Positions 18,184 to 26,973 are shown, numbered from the stretch's first letter. The stretch is 64,000 bases of DNA from an uncultured Aquimarina sp. (GCA_947493495.1 CANLRN010000005.1:49880-113879), one strand, 5' to 3'. Translations and numbers: made by a program. Notes: generated from the sequence alone by a model not told the origin.

Positions 18184-18595
18184 GCCTTACATTTTATCAG
18201 TAGAAGATAATCCAGCGGATGTTATTTTAATGAAACGTGTTTTTGATTTAAAAATATCTGATTATGATTCTGTTTTTTTGCCGGATACCGATATTGCTTT
18301 GAATTTTCTGAAAGAGCAATATAAAGCAGATAACTTACCATCTGTAGTTCTATTAGACATAAAGCTCATAAAAGGTAACGGACTTGATCTTCTAAAAAGA
18401 ATAAAAAATGATTCTAAATTTAAAACTATTCCTGTACTAATGCTTAGTTCGTCAGATCGTGAAGATGATAAAATAAAAGCGTATGAATATGGATGTAACC
18501 AATATATAGAAAAACCTAGGAATTATAATGAATTGAAAAATAATTTTCCTAGAATTGTTGAGTTTTGGTGTAAAAAAGAATTAACAGATGATTAA
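18173..18595 (+). CDS. Rcp1-like response regulator of the phytochrome operon
   Basis: This 140-residue single receiver has acidic residues Glu11-Asp12 in LSVEDNPADV, phospho-acceptor Asp62 in VVLLDIKL, the Ser cluster in LMLSSSD and Lys in YIEKP. The VEDNPADV signature and lack of output domain match the Rcp1-type regulators paired with phytochrome kinases in cyanobacteria and bacteria. It overlaps bphP by 11 bp and the next regulator by 8 bp. It is the natural first target of the BphP kinase. Confidence 0.92.
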   Translation: MKIRPYILSVEDNPADVILMKRVFDLKISDYDSVFLPDTDIALNFLKEQYKADNLPSVVLLDIKLIKGNGLDLLKRIKNDSKFKTIPVLMLSSSDREDDKIKAYEYGCNQYIEKPRNYNELKNNFPRIVEFWCKKELTDD

Positions 18596-19133
18596 AGAAC
18601 AAATAAAAGTACTCATAGTTGAAGATAATGTAAACGATGCGCAGCTAATAGAATATAATATTAACAAAATTGTAGAAAATCCAACTATCATCAGTGTGAA
18701 TACGTATAATGATTTTCTAGATTCTTTAGAATCTTTTGATCCAGACATCGTCATTTCTGACTATAAAATGAATGGATTTAATGGAATGGATGTTTTGCGA
18801 TACACCAAAATACATTCTAAAGTTTCAAATTTTATTTTTATTACTGGAACCATTTATGACGAGGAATTAGCAGCAGAGACAATACTTAGCGGAGCGACTG
18901 GCTATATCCTAAAAAAGCATATGAGAATACTGCATACAAAACTGTTACCCTATATAGAGAAAGCCTTAGAGAACAGAAGAGTGAGTAAATTACCTCCAGG
19001 TCATGAAGAAATGTTTGATTCGATGAAAGCTTTTATCAAAAGTGCAGAAAGGGACAACAAAGCGCATATAGAAAGTTATAACCAAATTAAAAATGCATTG
19101 GAAAAAATTAAATCTTTAAACAATAATGCTTAA
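18588..19133 (+). CDS. Second response regulator of the phytochrome operon
   Basis: The protein has 181 residues: an N-terminal receiver (about 5-130) with Glu12-Asp13 (LIVEDNVNDA), phospho-acceptor Asp58 in IVISDYKMNGFNG, Thr in FITGT and Lys in YILKKHM. A C-terminal helical tail of about 45 residues has no recognisable output domain. Similar regulators end phosphorelays from light-sensing kinases. It overlaps its neighbours by 8 bp on each side, so expression is tightly coupled. Whether the two regulators compete for BphP or act in sequence cannot be read from sequence. Confidence 0.9.
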   Translation: MIKEQIKVLIVEDNVNDAQLIEYNINKIVENPTIISVNTYNDFLDSLESFDPDIVISDYKMNGFNGMDVLRYTKIHSKVSNFIFITGTIYDEELAAETILSGATGYILKKHMRILHTKLLPYIEKALENRRVSKLPPGHEEMFDSMKAFIKSAERDNKAHIESYNQIKNALEKIKSLNNNA

Positions 19134-19698
19134 TTACTTAAAACAAGGTACTGAAACACTTCATCGTGAAGTAGAAAAGTCTAATCTTGCTAAATACATT
19201 TTAGATCATTCCATAACCTTAGAATTATATAAAAAATTATTAATCCAAAATTATCATTCTTATCTTACCATAGAAGAACAGCTAGGGCAAAATATAGCCG
19301 TGGTAAATGATAATTTGCAGTCTTTTATTGACACAGAAAAAAGTGATAAGTTATGGAGAGATATTAAAGGTATTAGTTCATTTGCTCAAGAGTTAAATCC
19401 AATAGAAACTAATTTTTTTATTACATCAGAGGCAGAGGCTATTGGAGCGTTATATGTAATTGAAGGATCTATGTTAGGAGGATTGTTGATTAGTAAACAT
19501 TTACAACAATGTGAATCTTTACAACTTATAAAAACACATCATTTTTTCAAGTCTAATCCTAAAAACAGCATGAAGCGTTGGAAAAATTTTTCAGAAACCG
19601 TTAATAACATAAAGTTTAGTGATGGTGATCGAGAAAAAGCCATAGTCTCAGCGCAAAAATCATTTTTAATTTTTAAGAATTTTCAGGAGAAGATTTAA
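19126..19698 (+). CDS. bphO: Heme oxygenase, biliverdin-producing (BphO type)
   Basis: This 190-residue protein is a biliverdin-forming heme oxygenase. It has the proximal His13 in TETLHREVEKS and the distal-helix motif ALYVIEGSMLGGLL, both characteristic of the HemO/BphO family. The length is normal. It closes the phytochrome operon, overlapping the second response regulator by 8 bp. The enzyme cleaves heme to biliverdin, carbon monoxide and iron, so the operon supplies the chromophore for its own photoreceptor and needs only host heme and a reductant. Confidence 0.92.
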   Translation: MLNYLKQGTETLHREVEKSNLAKYILDHSITLELYKKLLIQNYHSYLTIEEQLGQNIAVVNDNLQSFIDTEKSDKLWRDIKGISSFAQELNPIETNFFITSEAEAIGALYVIEGSMLGGLLISKHLQQCESLQLIKTHHFFKSNPKNSMKRWKNFSETVNNIKFSDGDREKAIVSAQKSFLIFKNFQEKI

Positions 19699-19803
19699 TT
19701 TGTAATTCAATCAAATTCTTTCTTTAGATTAACCAGAATATTTGCATAAACACAACTATTGGTCTTGATTCTTGATCCCTTTCAATGCTATAAAAACAAT
19801 TTT

Positions 19804-19823
19804 CTGTGCAAATTTTGTGCAAA
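19804..19823 (+). repeat. Right arm-type site: CTGTGCAAA / TTGTGCAAA, 11 bp apart
   Basis: CTGTGCAAA at 19804-19812 and TTGTGCAAA at 19815-19823 form a 20-bp block matching the left-end block at 2323-2342 in 18 of 20 bases, same orientation and spacing. It lies about 48 bp inside the right attachment repeat. Confidence 0.6.
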
Positions 19824-19861
19824 CAAAAAAGAGTTACACTTAGATTTTAGTGTAACTCTTT
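19824..19861 (-). terminator. Terminator supplied by the element for tRNA-Asn
   Basis: On the minus strand a perfect 13-bp stem (arms 19828-19840 and 19849-19861, loop of 8) is followed by a T-rich run. It lies 10 bp beyond the tRNA 3' end and inside the element, so the element restores both the tRNA gene and its terminator. Confidence 0.75.
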
Positions 19862-19870
19862 GGTTGTTAA

Positions 19871-19918
19871 GCTCCCCCTCTTGGGCTCGAACCAAGGACC
19901 CTTTGATTAACAGTCAAA
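19871..19918. repeat. attR: 48-bp direct repeat within tRNA-Asn
   Basis: This is the right copy of the 48-bp repeat; it forms the 3' two-thirds of the intact tRNA-Asn gene. The sequences diverge exactly after 19918, which marks the likely right edge of the exchange region. Confidence 0.88.
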
Positions 19919-19945
19919 TGCTCTAACCAACTGAGCTAAGGAGGA
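19872..19945 (-). tRNA. tRNA-Asn (anticodon GTT)
   Basis: Read on the minus strand, 74 bases fold into a complete cloverleaf: acceptor TCCTCCT with AGGGGGA, D arm GCTC/GAGC, anticodon arm TTTGA-CTGTTAA-TCAAA with anticodon GTT, and T arm CTTGG-TTCGAGC-CCAAG. The discriminator is G and CCA is not encoded. The gene is the attachment target of the element. Confidence 0.95.
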
Positions 19946-20219
19946 ATGTAATCTGCAAAATGCAACTTGTTTTGCTCTTTTGCGAGTGCAAATATATACT
20001 AATTTTTGATTCTCAAAAAGTTTTTTTTATATTTTATTAGCGAAACTTGATTTTGAGAAAGTATGTAAGACGTACCTCAAATTATAAGTTGAGTCTAGCT
20101 ATTTTATACAGACAGGATACTCCCGATTTTTTAGTGGGGTCTTGATTTATTAACTCGACTCATCAAGAGACGATTTCTTTTGTTGTTTTAGAGTATACTC
20201 TGGGGTTTAATTCATTGTA

Positions 20220-21575
20220 TTACTTGCTAAAAATCATTTTATAAACATCATTTCCATTAGCAAATAATAACAAGGCAATAAGAATAATAAAACCAGTTAG
20301 TTGTGCGTATTCCATAAATTTATCACCAGGTTTACGACCAGTAATAATTTCATATAATAAAAACATAACGTGTCCACCATCTAATGCAGGGATGGGTAAG
20401 ATATTCATAAATGCCAGAATAATAGAAATAAAAGCAGTAGTACCCCAGAAAGCGCGCCAGTTCCATGCGTCAGGAAAAAGTCCGCCAATAGCTCCAAAAC
20501 CACCAACTCCCTTATACGCACCTGTACTAGGGTTAAAAATCTTTTTCATCTGTTTTACATAATTGCCTAGTGTAGATACTCCCTTATCTATTCCTGCCGG
20601 GATAGATTCAAGAAAAGTATATTTTATATCTTCTAATTGCAATACACCTCTTTTTTCTAATTCTTCGCGGCTAAGTGATCCTATAGCTATTCCCAATTTC
20701 CCTTCGTCATTGATTTTTGCTTCGATAGTTTTTTCGGCATTATTTCTTATGACTGTAAAGTTTGCTTGCTGGTTTTTAAGCTGTTCTAGTAGAGGAGCTG
20801 CTTCATCAAAATAGGTGATTTTTTGACCATTAATAGCAATTAGTTCATCTCCTTTCTGAAAATCTACTCCCTGATTATGAGAATCTTTAGAAATTTCGTT
20901 AATAATAAAAGGAGTTCTAGGGTAGATAAAAGAGCTTTTATCATCCATTTTTAGAAGCTTATCAATAAAATCAATTGGGATGTCCTGATCAAAGGTATTA
21001 CCATCTCTACGAATAGTCATCACATTACCATTAATGATTTCTAAGGGCAAACTCCCTAATTTTTCTATAGGGTTATTATCCACTGCAAGAATATGATCTC
21101 CTGTTTTAATTCCTAGTTTATCACCTATCTCGGTATTGGTAACATGGAAACCATCTTTAAGACTATCTGCTTTGATGTACAAATCTCCGTAGGCATATGC
21201 CAAGGCTACATATATGATAATGGCGAGTATAAAATTGACAGTTACTCCACCCAACATAATAATAAGACGTTGCCAAGCGGGTTTAGATCTAAACTCCCAA
21301 GGTTGTGGAGGCCCCGCCATCTGTTCCTTATCCATGCTCTCATCAATCATTCCAGAGATTTTTACATAGCCCCCTAGTGGCAACCAACCAATCCCATATA
21401 CTGTTTCTCCAATCTTTTTCTTGAATAGTGAATACTTTACATCAAAAAACAAATAAAATTTTTCTACTCTAGTTTTAAATAATTTAGCGGGAATAAAATG
21501 CCCTAACTCATGCAATACGATGAGAATAGATAAACTTAATAGTAATTGTATAGCTTTTATAAAAAATGGACTCAT
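20220..21575 (-). CDS. rseP: RIP site-2 protease, RseP family
   Basis: This 451-residue membrane protein has the zinc site HELGH at residues 22-26 in the first transmembrane segment, a second metal-binding motif ILPIPALDGGHV near the C-terminus and about four membrane segments. Two PDZ-like regions lie between (GIKTGDHILAVDNNPIEKLG and FQKGDELIAINGQK). Members cleave membrane-bound anti-sigma factors or signal peptides within the membrane. The gene stands alone downstream of the tRNA. Confidence 0.93.
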   Translation of the reverse strand: MSPFFIKAIQLLLSLSILIVLHELGHFIPAKLFKTRVEKFYLFFDVKYSLFKKKIGETVYGIGWLPLGGYVKISGMIDESMDKEQMAGPPQPWEFRSKPAWQRLIIMLGGVTVNFILAIIIYVALAYAYGDLYIKADSLKDGFHVTNTEIGDKLGIKTGDHILAVDNNPIEKLGSLPLEIINGNVMTIRRDGNTFDQDIPIDFIDKLLKMDDKSSFIYPRTPFIINEISKDSHNQGVDFQKGDELIAINGQKITYFDEAAPLLEQLKNQQANFTVIRNNAEKTIEAKINDEGKLGIAIGSLSREELEKRGVLQLEDIKYTFLESIPAGIDKGVSTLGNYVKQMKKIFNPSTGAYKGVGGFGAIGGLFPDAWNWRAFWGTTAFISIILAFMNILPIPALDGGHVMFLLYEIITGRKPGDKFMEYAQLTGFIILIALLLFANGNDVYKMIFSK

Positions 21576-21709
21576 AGGTACCTTCTTTTCAAATTAAAAA
21601 TCACGCAAAAGTAACCTTTTAGAGGAGTTTATAAAAGAAATAGATCCATCAGATGCATGTTTTATTATTTTTTTAGCGAAAACTATAATTCTTTCAGAAG
21701 GAAACCTTG

Positions 21710-21717
21710 TAATTTTG
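21710..21717 (+). promoter_or_regulatory. Probable -7 promoter box of the SCO gene
   Basis: TAATTTTG matches TAnnTTTG and lies 18 bp before the start codon. The -33 region is not clear. Confidence 0.4.
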
Positions 21718-21735
21718 TAGATCTAAAACATAGAA

Positions 21736-22404
21736 ATGCTACAATTTTTTGCGAGATATAAATTTTTTGGGATCGTTCTCTTTGTACTTTCGGCAATTAT
21801 TATTTCTATTATCTACAGCATATTGAAACCTGAAAAAGTTTTGCAAGTATATGCTCCGCATGATGTGGATACAACATTAGTAGATAGCACAGTACAGTAT
21901 GTGCGTAAATATCATACCATAGCAAATTTTAAATTACGCAATCAAAATGGTAAAGAAATTACAGAGCAGAATTATAAAGATAAAATATATGTAGCTGATT
22001 TTTTCTTTACGACCTGCCAGACCATCTGCCCAATTATGACAGGGCATATGAAAGTACTACAAGATGAATTAAAAAATGATCCTGAGGTATTATTAGTATC
22101 TCATACGGTTATTCCCGAAACAGATAGTGTGCCTCAACTTAAAAAATATGCGATCCAAAAAGGAGTAGACGATGCGAAATGGAATCTGGTCACTGGAGAT
22201 AAAAAACATATTTATGAACTGGCAAGAAAATCGTATCTGGTAGCGAAGTCTGATGGAGATGGCGGCCCTTATGATATGATCCATACAGAGAATTTTGTAT
22301 TGGTAGATAAGAAAAGACGAATCCGTGGTTTCTATGAGGGTACTAATAAAGAAGAAATCAATCGATTATTAGATGATATTATAGTGCTAAAGCAAGAAAA
22401 GTAA
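21736..22404 (+). CDS. SCO1/SenC copper-chaperone family protein
   Basis: This 222-residue protein has an N-terminal membrane anchor (about 8-28) and a thioredoxin-like SCO domain. The copper motif CxxxC is at Cys94 and Cys98 (FFTTCQTICPIM), and the distal His ligand is in DMIHTENFVLVD. Family members deliver copper to the CuA site of cytochrome oxidase or handle its thiol redox state. The gene stands apart from any visible oxidase gene. Confidence 0.9.
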   Translation: MLQFFARYKFFGIVLFVLSAIIISIIYSILKPEKVLQVYAPHDVDTTLVDSTVQYVRKYHTIANFKLRNQNGKEITEQNYKDKIYVADFFFTTCQTICPIMTGHMKVLQDELKNDPEVLLVSHTVIPETDSVPQLKKYAIQKGVDDAKWNLVTGDKKHIYELARKSYLVAKSDGDGGPYDMIHTENFVLVDKKRRIRGFYEGTNKEEINRLLDDIIVLKQEK

Positions 22405-22406
22405 AA

Positions 22407-22443
22407 CTACCACATCTGATACACATAGGTATAGACGTGGTAG
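22407..22443 (+). terminator. Hairpin after the SCO gene
   Basis: An 11-bp stem with one mismatch (arms 22407-22417 and 22433-22443) begins three bases after the stop. No strong T-run follows, so it may only stabilise the end of the transcript. Confidence 0.4.
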
Positions 22444-22507
22444 TAAACTACTTTAAAAATATGCAGATTAATTATAGCTAAAAGCAGGACATTTTGTAAT
22501 TAAATTG

Positions 22508-24151
22508 TTAATTATTCTCAAGCGGACAATCTGCAGGATTATCCTCGCAAACAGCATCTACCCACTGTTCGAAACCTTCATAAAAAGTTTCATTAAAGAA
22601 TTCTATAAGCTCATTAAAATCTACATCTTCAAACAGTTCATCAGCATCGAGAGGTTCCTGAGGATGGATATTGTAGTTTAAAAACTCAATTTCACTGTCT
22701 TGTAGGAGCTCAATAACAAGCTTTAGTGGTTTATCCATTACAGTATCAGTTTGAGTAAATGGATATGGAAAAGACCAATTCTCATTAGCTTCTTCACAAG
22801 CTCCAATTGGTCCAGTGAATTCAATCCCGTCAAAATAAAATTCATTGCCAAAGAGTTCCTGAATAGAATCATCTGGCCCGTTTTCTGGAACGTAATTATA
22901 AGGAAATGTATCCACTACTTCTCCACCTTGGTTGAGCCATATAAATCTGTCTGCTTTTTTGATTCTCATACCACAAAAATTATTCGGAAATATGACTTCA
23001 TCTTCATAATAAGGAAGTGTTGGTAAAAACTGAACGGGGATTGAGATTTTGGGTTTATTATCAATGATGGTAGTAAAATCCACTACAATTCGGTAGTTTT
23101 GACCTCCTAGCGATCCATAAGATAAATCGATATGCGCGGGTACTTCTGGAAAATCATCTGGATCTGGAGTTCCAGGGTCTATCACTACATCTTTTTTATC
23201 CATCATAAAATCAAATTGATCCTGTCCCATTGCATTTTTAACTCGTAGTCTGAACGATGTTTTTACAGAAGTATTCCAGGAATAGGTATATACTTTTGTG
23301 GTATTAGCAGGGACCTCAAAACCTTCGGGATATGCTCCATTTGGGTTTTTCATGGATTTCCATTTTCCACCAGAATAGTATTCAAAATATAATTCTGGTC
23401 CCACATATGCATCACAAGGAGGGCTTTGACAAAGACCTCCGGATATATTGGAAGCAATATGATCATTGTTTCTGTTTTGGACAGCTTTACTGCAGATCTT
23501 ACCTTTCCATTTTTTGATGCCATTCATTACCGCATGTAGCCTATATCTAGGTCCTTTATTGCAGTATGAAGCTGGTACGCTAGCACAATCATTAACAAAC
23601 CCATTATAGGTATTTGGAGTTTTATCAAGAGCTACAAATTCTGGTTTACCTAAAAATCCATAAGCTATCGAACTGGTAAAATTCCTGTTTTTACAAGCTA
23701 TTACTCTTCTAGGATTTGGGTCAATACCGATAGGAAAATCTACAGCAATTGATCTGGCCCAACCCTGGGATTGTAACGCATTATTTTTTGCATTGGCAAT
23801 TGTATTTTTTGATGCTAGAAAAGAAGGTATTGGAGTTCCAGGCTCAGAGAGTGCCCAGAAAATTTCTTCTTCTGACAACTCTTTATCAGCAAGATCTGTA
23901 ATGTTATTTAGTATAGAACATTGATCGCAATCACTCTCTTCTAATATAAAAACTCCATTGAATTCGCCATCATCAATTTGATGAAAACGAATTTTATTTC
24001 CATTGCTTAAAACAACATTTGCTTCTGTATCAGATATTTCTACAAGTTCATCAGCTATTGTTGCTTCAATTTCTGTTTGCTCTGTTTTTTCGCATGATAT
24101 GAAAGAGAACAGGCCGATCATAATCATTAGATTGATTTTTAAAATTTTCAT
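22508..24151 (-). CDS. Large uncharacterised lipoprotein
   Basis: I do not recognise this 547-residue protein. It begins with a lipoprotein signal (MKILKINLMIMIGLFSFISCEKTE), so it should be anchored in a membrane after processing at Cys20. The rest is rich in Asp, Pro and aromatic residues, with several Cys (for example EESDCDQCSI and PPCDAYVG) that could form disulfides. The C-terminus is very acidic. There is no repeat or catalytic motif I can name. It is monocistronic. Confidence 0.7.
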   Translation of the reverse strand: MKILKINLMIMIGLFSFISCEKTEQTEIEATIADELVEISDTEANVVLSNGNKIRFHQIDDGEFNGVFILEESDCDQCSILNNITDLADKELSEEEIFWALSEPGTPIPSFLASKNTIANAKNNALQSQGWARSIAVDFPIGIDPNPRRVIACKNRNFTSSIAYGFLGKPEFVALDKTPNTYNGFVNDCASVPASYCNKGPRYRLHAVMNGIKKWKGKICSKAVQNRNNDHIASNISGGLCQSPPCDAYVGPELYFEYYSGGKWKSMKNPNGAYPEGFEVPANTTKVYTYSWNTSVKTSFRLRVKNAMGQDQFDFMMDKKDVVIDPGTPDPDDFPEVPAHIDLSYGSLGGQNYRIVVDFTTIIDNKPKISIPVQFLPTLPYYEDEVIFPNNFCGMRIKKADRFIWLNQGGEVVDTFPYNYVPENGPDDSIQELFGNEFYFDGIEFTGPIGACEEANENWSFPYPFTQTDTVMDKPLKLVIELLQDSEIEFLNYNIHPQEPLDADELFEDVDFNELIEFFNETFYEGFEQWVDAVCEDNPADCPLENN

Positions 24152-24263
24152 TATTGTGTGTTTTATAGTATTAAAATACGTACTCTGTTTTTTTAGGCTT
24201 TTCGGTTTCCGCCTGATTCTAAATTTAGATAAGACGAAACTAGAATATGGAATACATAAGAAT

Positions 24264-24296
24264 GTCCAGAATCATTGAATTTCAAAGATTCTGGAC
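24264..24296. other. 10-bp perfect hairpin of unknown role
   Basis: GTCCAGAATC (24264-24273) pairs perfectly with GATTCTGGAC (24287-24296) around a 13-base loop. No T-run follows on either strand, so it is not a typical terminator. A protein-binding site or transcript structure is possible. Confidence 0.4.
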
Positions 24297-24423
24297 TAAT
24301 AAAGGGACTTTACACCTGTATAGTATAAGGTAAATAACTGAGTACATAGTTTAGCGTATAGCTACTGATTTTGTAAAATAAGCCATTAAAGAAAATAAGT
24401 TTTCTAGAGAACTATTTTTCCAC

Positions 24424-24431
24424 TACTTTTG
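24424..24431 (+). promoter_or_regulatory. Probable -7 promoter box of feoAB
   Basis: TACTTTTG fits TAnnTTTG. Transcription would begin a few bases after it, near the first possible start codon (TTG 24434), which favours the second in-frame TTG at 24461 as the real feoA start. Confidence 0.45.
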
Positions 24432-24460
24432 CCTTGTTTAAAATTAATCTAAATAGGAGT

Positions 24461-24688
24461 TTGAAGACTACAATTGCAGATTTAAAACGTGGAGAGCGTG
24501 CTTTGATAGAAGAAATAACCTCGGATACTATCCCGCTAAAATTATTAGAGATGGGATGTTTACCAGGAAATGAAGTGCAGTTGTTACAAACTGCTCCTTT
24601 TCAATGCCCTATGTATCTTACTATTAATGGAAGTCATTTAGCCATACGTAGAGAGGTAGCCGCACAGATTGAAGTTCGGATTATTTAA
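24461..24688 (+). CDS. feoA: FeoA ferrous-iron transport accessory protein
   Basis: This is a small SH3-like FeoA protein of 75 residues (TTIADLKRGERALIEEI, LLEMGCLPGNEVQLL, YLTINGSHLAIRREVA). I start it at TTG 24461 because a promoter box lies at 24424-24431; an earlier in-frame TTG at 24434 would add nine residues. FeoA binds FeoB and modulates ferrous-iron uptake. feoB follows after 19 bp on the same strand. Confidence 0.9.
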   Translation: MKTTIADLKRGERALIEEITSDTIPLKLLEMGCLPGNEVQLLQTAPFQCPMYLTINGSHLAIRREVAAQIEVRII

Positions 24689-24707
24689 AAAGAAGTGTGT
24701 ATAGTAT

Positions 24708-26804
24708 ATGGCTAAGCAGATCAAAGTTTCATTGATAGGAAACCCAAATACGGGCAAGACATCTGTTTTTAATTTGCTTACGGGCCTTAATCAACAAGTG
24801 GGGAACTATCCGGGAATTACTGTAGAAAGAAAAGAAGGAGTCTGTAAATTACCAAGAGGAGTAAAGGCACATATCCTTGATTTACCTGGTACATATAGCC
24901 TAAATGCATCTTCATTAGATGAAAATGTAGTTATTGAGATTTTATTGAATACAAAGGATAAAGATTTTCCAGATGTAGCAGTAGTGGTGAGTGATGTAGA
25001 AAACCTGAAAAGAAATTTGCTACTATATACTCAGATCAAAGATTTAGAAATTCCTACCATATTGGTTATTAATATGGCAGACCGTATGAATCGAAGAGGA
25101 ATTACATTAGATATCCCTTTACTTGAAAAGAAGCTAGATACCAAAATTGCACTATTGAGTGCTAGAAAAAATCAAGGCATTGATGAGCTCAAGCAATTGA
25201 TACTCTCTTACGCCACTTTATCTGTTAAACCTTGCGTGAATGCATTGACTTTTGCTCCAGATTATTTTGATAGATTAAAAAAAACATTCCCGAATCAATC
25301 GGTATATAAATTGTGGTTAGTAATTACCCAAGACGTTAATTTTAGAAAAGTAAATAAAACGAAACCTGATAGTATTCCAGATTTTGAAGTGAAATCTGAA
25401 AGTGAATTAAAACGATTTCAACAAAAAGAAACAATTAAACGATACCAGTTTATCAATCAAGTACTCAAAGAAACCTTGAAGGTTGATAAAAATACTGCCA
25501 CGGGTAGTAGGGAGCTACTGGATAAAGTGCTTACGCATAAGTTTTGGGGATATTTTATATTTTTTGCCATTTTACTATTCATATTTCAGGTGATTTATGA
25601 TTGGTCATCGTATCCTATGGATCTAATCGATGAGGGATTTGCCTGGCTTAGCGAAATTACCAAATCCATTTTACCCTCAGGTCCCTTTGTTGATTTGATA
25701 ACAGAAGGTATTATACCAGGATTAGGAGGAATAGTCATTTTTATTCCGCAGATAGCATTCCTATTTCTCTTTATTTCCATACTAGAAGAGAGTGGTTATA
25801 TGAGTAGGGTTGTTTTCTTAATGGATCGCATAATGCGACGATTTGGATTGAGTGGCAAAAGTATAGTCCCATTAGTATCTGGTACCGCCTGTGCAATACC
25901 AGCAGTAATGGCAACTCGAAATATAGAGAACTGGAAAGAACGGCTAATTACAATTTTGGTAGTACCTTTTACCACTTGTGCGGCACGTTTACCCGTATAT
26001 TTGATTATTATTTCTCTGGTAATTCCAGAGCAAAAAGTAGGATGGATATTTAGCTACCAGAGTATTACCTTAATGCTACTGTATCTACTAGGTTTTGTTA
26101 CAGCCATAGGCTCTTCTTGGGTGCTTAATAAAGTACTAAAGATTAAAAGCAAAAGCTATTTTGTAATTGAAATGCCAGGGTATAAAATGCCTCTTTTTAA
26201 AAATGTAATGCTTACTGTGGTCGAAAAAACTAAGGCTTTTATTTTTGGAGCAGGAAAAATAATTTTAGCGATCTCAATTATATTATGGGTATTAGCAAGT
26301 TTTGGACCTACAGATAATTTTAACAATGCCGAGGAAATTATAAACAAGAAATATACTACTCTTTCTCAGGATGAACTAGATCAAAAAATAGCTTCGCACA
26401 AACTAGAATACTCTTTTATAGGATATGCGGGTAAGGCGATAGAACCCATTGTTGCACCATTGGGATATGATTGGAAGATAGGAATTGGTATTATTAGTTC
26501 TTTTGCTGCTAGAGAGGTTTTTGTGGGGACATTAGCCACGATTTACAGTGTAGGGAGTGATGAAGAAGAAACGATTAAAAACAGAATGGCGGCAGAGATA
26601 CACCCAGTTACAAGGCAACCCTTATTTAACTTAGCAAGTGGGATTTCGTTATTATTATTTTATGCTTTTGCGATGCAATGTATGAGTACATTGGCTATTG
26701 TAAAAAAAGAAACAAACAGCTGGAAATGGCCAATGACTCAATTAATCTCGATGAGTATCATAGCGTATAGTACAGCATTACTAGCGTATCAAATTTTGAA
26801 ATAA
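24708..26804 (+). CDS. feoB: FeoB ferrous-iron transporter
   Basis: This 698-residue protein has an N-terminal G domain (GNPNTGKTS at 12-20, LDLPGTYSL, NMADRM) and a membrane domain with the Gate motifs (GTACAIPAVMATR and FTTCAARLPVY). The order and length match full-length FeoB, which takes up Fe2+ across the inner membrane with GTP hydrolysis. It forms an operon with feoA and, beyond a fold-back repeat, with a FeoB-associated Cys-rich protein. Confidence 0.96.
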   Translation: MAKQIKVSLIGNPNTGKTSVFNLLTGLNQQVGNYPGITVERKEGVCKLPRGVKAHILDLPGTYSLNASSLDENVVIEILLNTKDKDFPDVAVVVSDVENLKRNLLLYTQIKDLEIPTILVINMADRMNRRGITLDIPLLEKKLDTKIALLSARKNQGIDELKQLILSYATLSVKPCVNALTFAPDYFDRLKKTFPNQSVYKLWLVITQDVNFRKVNKTKPDSIPDFEVKSESELKRFQQKETIKRYQFINQVLKETLKVDKNTATGSRELLDKVLTHKFWGYFIFFAILLFIFQVIYDWSSYPMDLIDEGFAWLSEITKSILPSGPFVDLITEGIIPGLGGIVIFIPQIAFLFLFISILEESGYMSRVVFLMDRIMRRFGLSGKSIVPLVSGTACAIPAVMATRNIENWKERLITILVVPFTTCAARLPVYLIIISLVIPEQKVGWIFSYQSITLMLLYLLGFVTAIGSSWVLNKVLKIKSKSYFVIEMPGYKMPLFKNVMLTVVEKTKAFIFGAGKIILAISIILWVLASFGPTDNFNNAEEIINKKYTTLSQDELDQKIASHKLEYSFIGYAGKAIEPIVAPLGYDWKIGIGIISSFAAREVFVGTLATIYSVGSDEEETIKNRMAAEIHPVTRQPLFNLASGISLLLFYAFAMQCMSTLAIVKKETNSWKWPMTQLISMSIIAYSTALLAYQILK

Positions 26805-26831
26805 AAGAATAAGTTTTAGTATCTTTACATA

Positions 26832-26973
26832 GAACTCCTTTAAGGTTTTTACAATTGGCTGTAAAATGGTCATTTTTTTCGTTACGTAGCTATAACTATG
26901 CAACTCAAAAATGATTTCAATTAAGCAAAAAACATCGATTTTTCGCTTCAATCAAAACACCTTACATGAGTTC
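26832..26973. repeat. MITE-like fold-back repeat, copy 1 (142 bp)
   Basis: The element begins GAACTCCTTTAAGG and ends CTTACATGAGTTC, imperfect terminal inverted repeats, with further inverted homology inside (TCATTTTT facing AAAAATGA). Most of the sequence recurs at 56630-56789 and its two ends recur at 63328-63378. It sits inside the feo operon between feoB and the Cys-rich protein gene. Confidence 0.75.

Larger units (their letters stand above)
2162..19918. mobile_element. Integrated element in tRNA-Asn carrying a photosensory and signalling cargo
   Basis: A 48-bp direct repeat, identical except one base, bounds the interval: 2162-2209 at the left and 19871-19918 at the right. The right copy is the 3' part of a complete tRNA-Asn gene and the left copy is a truncated duplicate, the usual outcome of tyrosine-integrase insertion into a tRNA gene. 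The integrase starts 139 bp inside the left end. The first 6 kb carries integration and replication functions (integrase, HTH protein, primase-like and helicase-like genes, repeat arrays). About 11 kb of sensory genes follow, including a bacteriophytochrome with its heme oxygenase. No relaxase or conjugation gene is visible, so the element is either mobilised in trans or decayed. Confidence 0.85.
24152..24460. other. Divergent intergenic region upstream of feoA
   Basis: This 309-bp stretch lies between the lipoprotein gene and feoA. It contains a strong hairpin (24264-24296) and a promoter box for feoA (24424-24431). No gene is seen. No clear Fur-box palindrome is visible, although iron control of feoAB would be expected. 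Confidence 0.45.
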
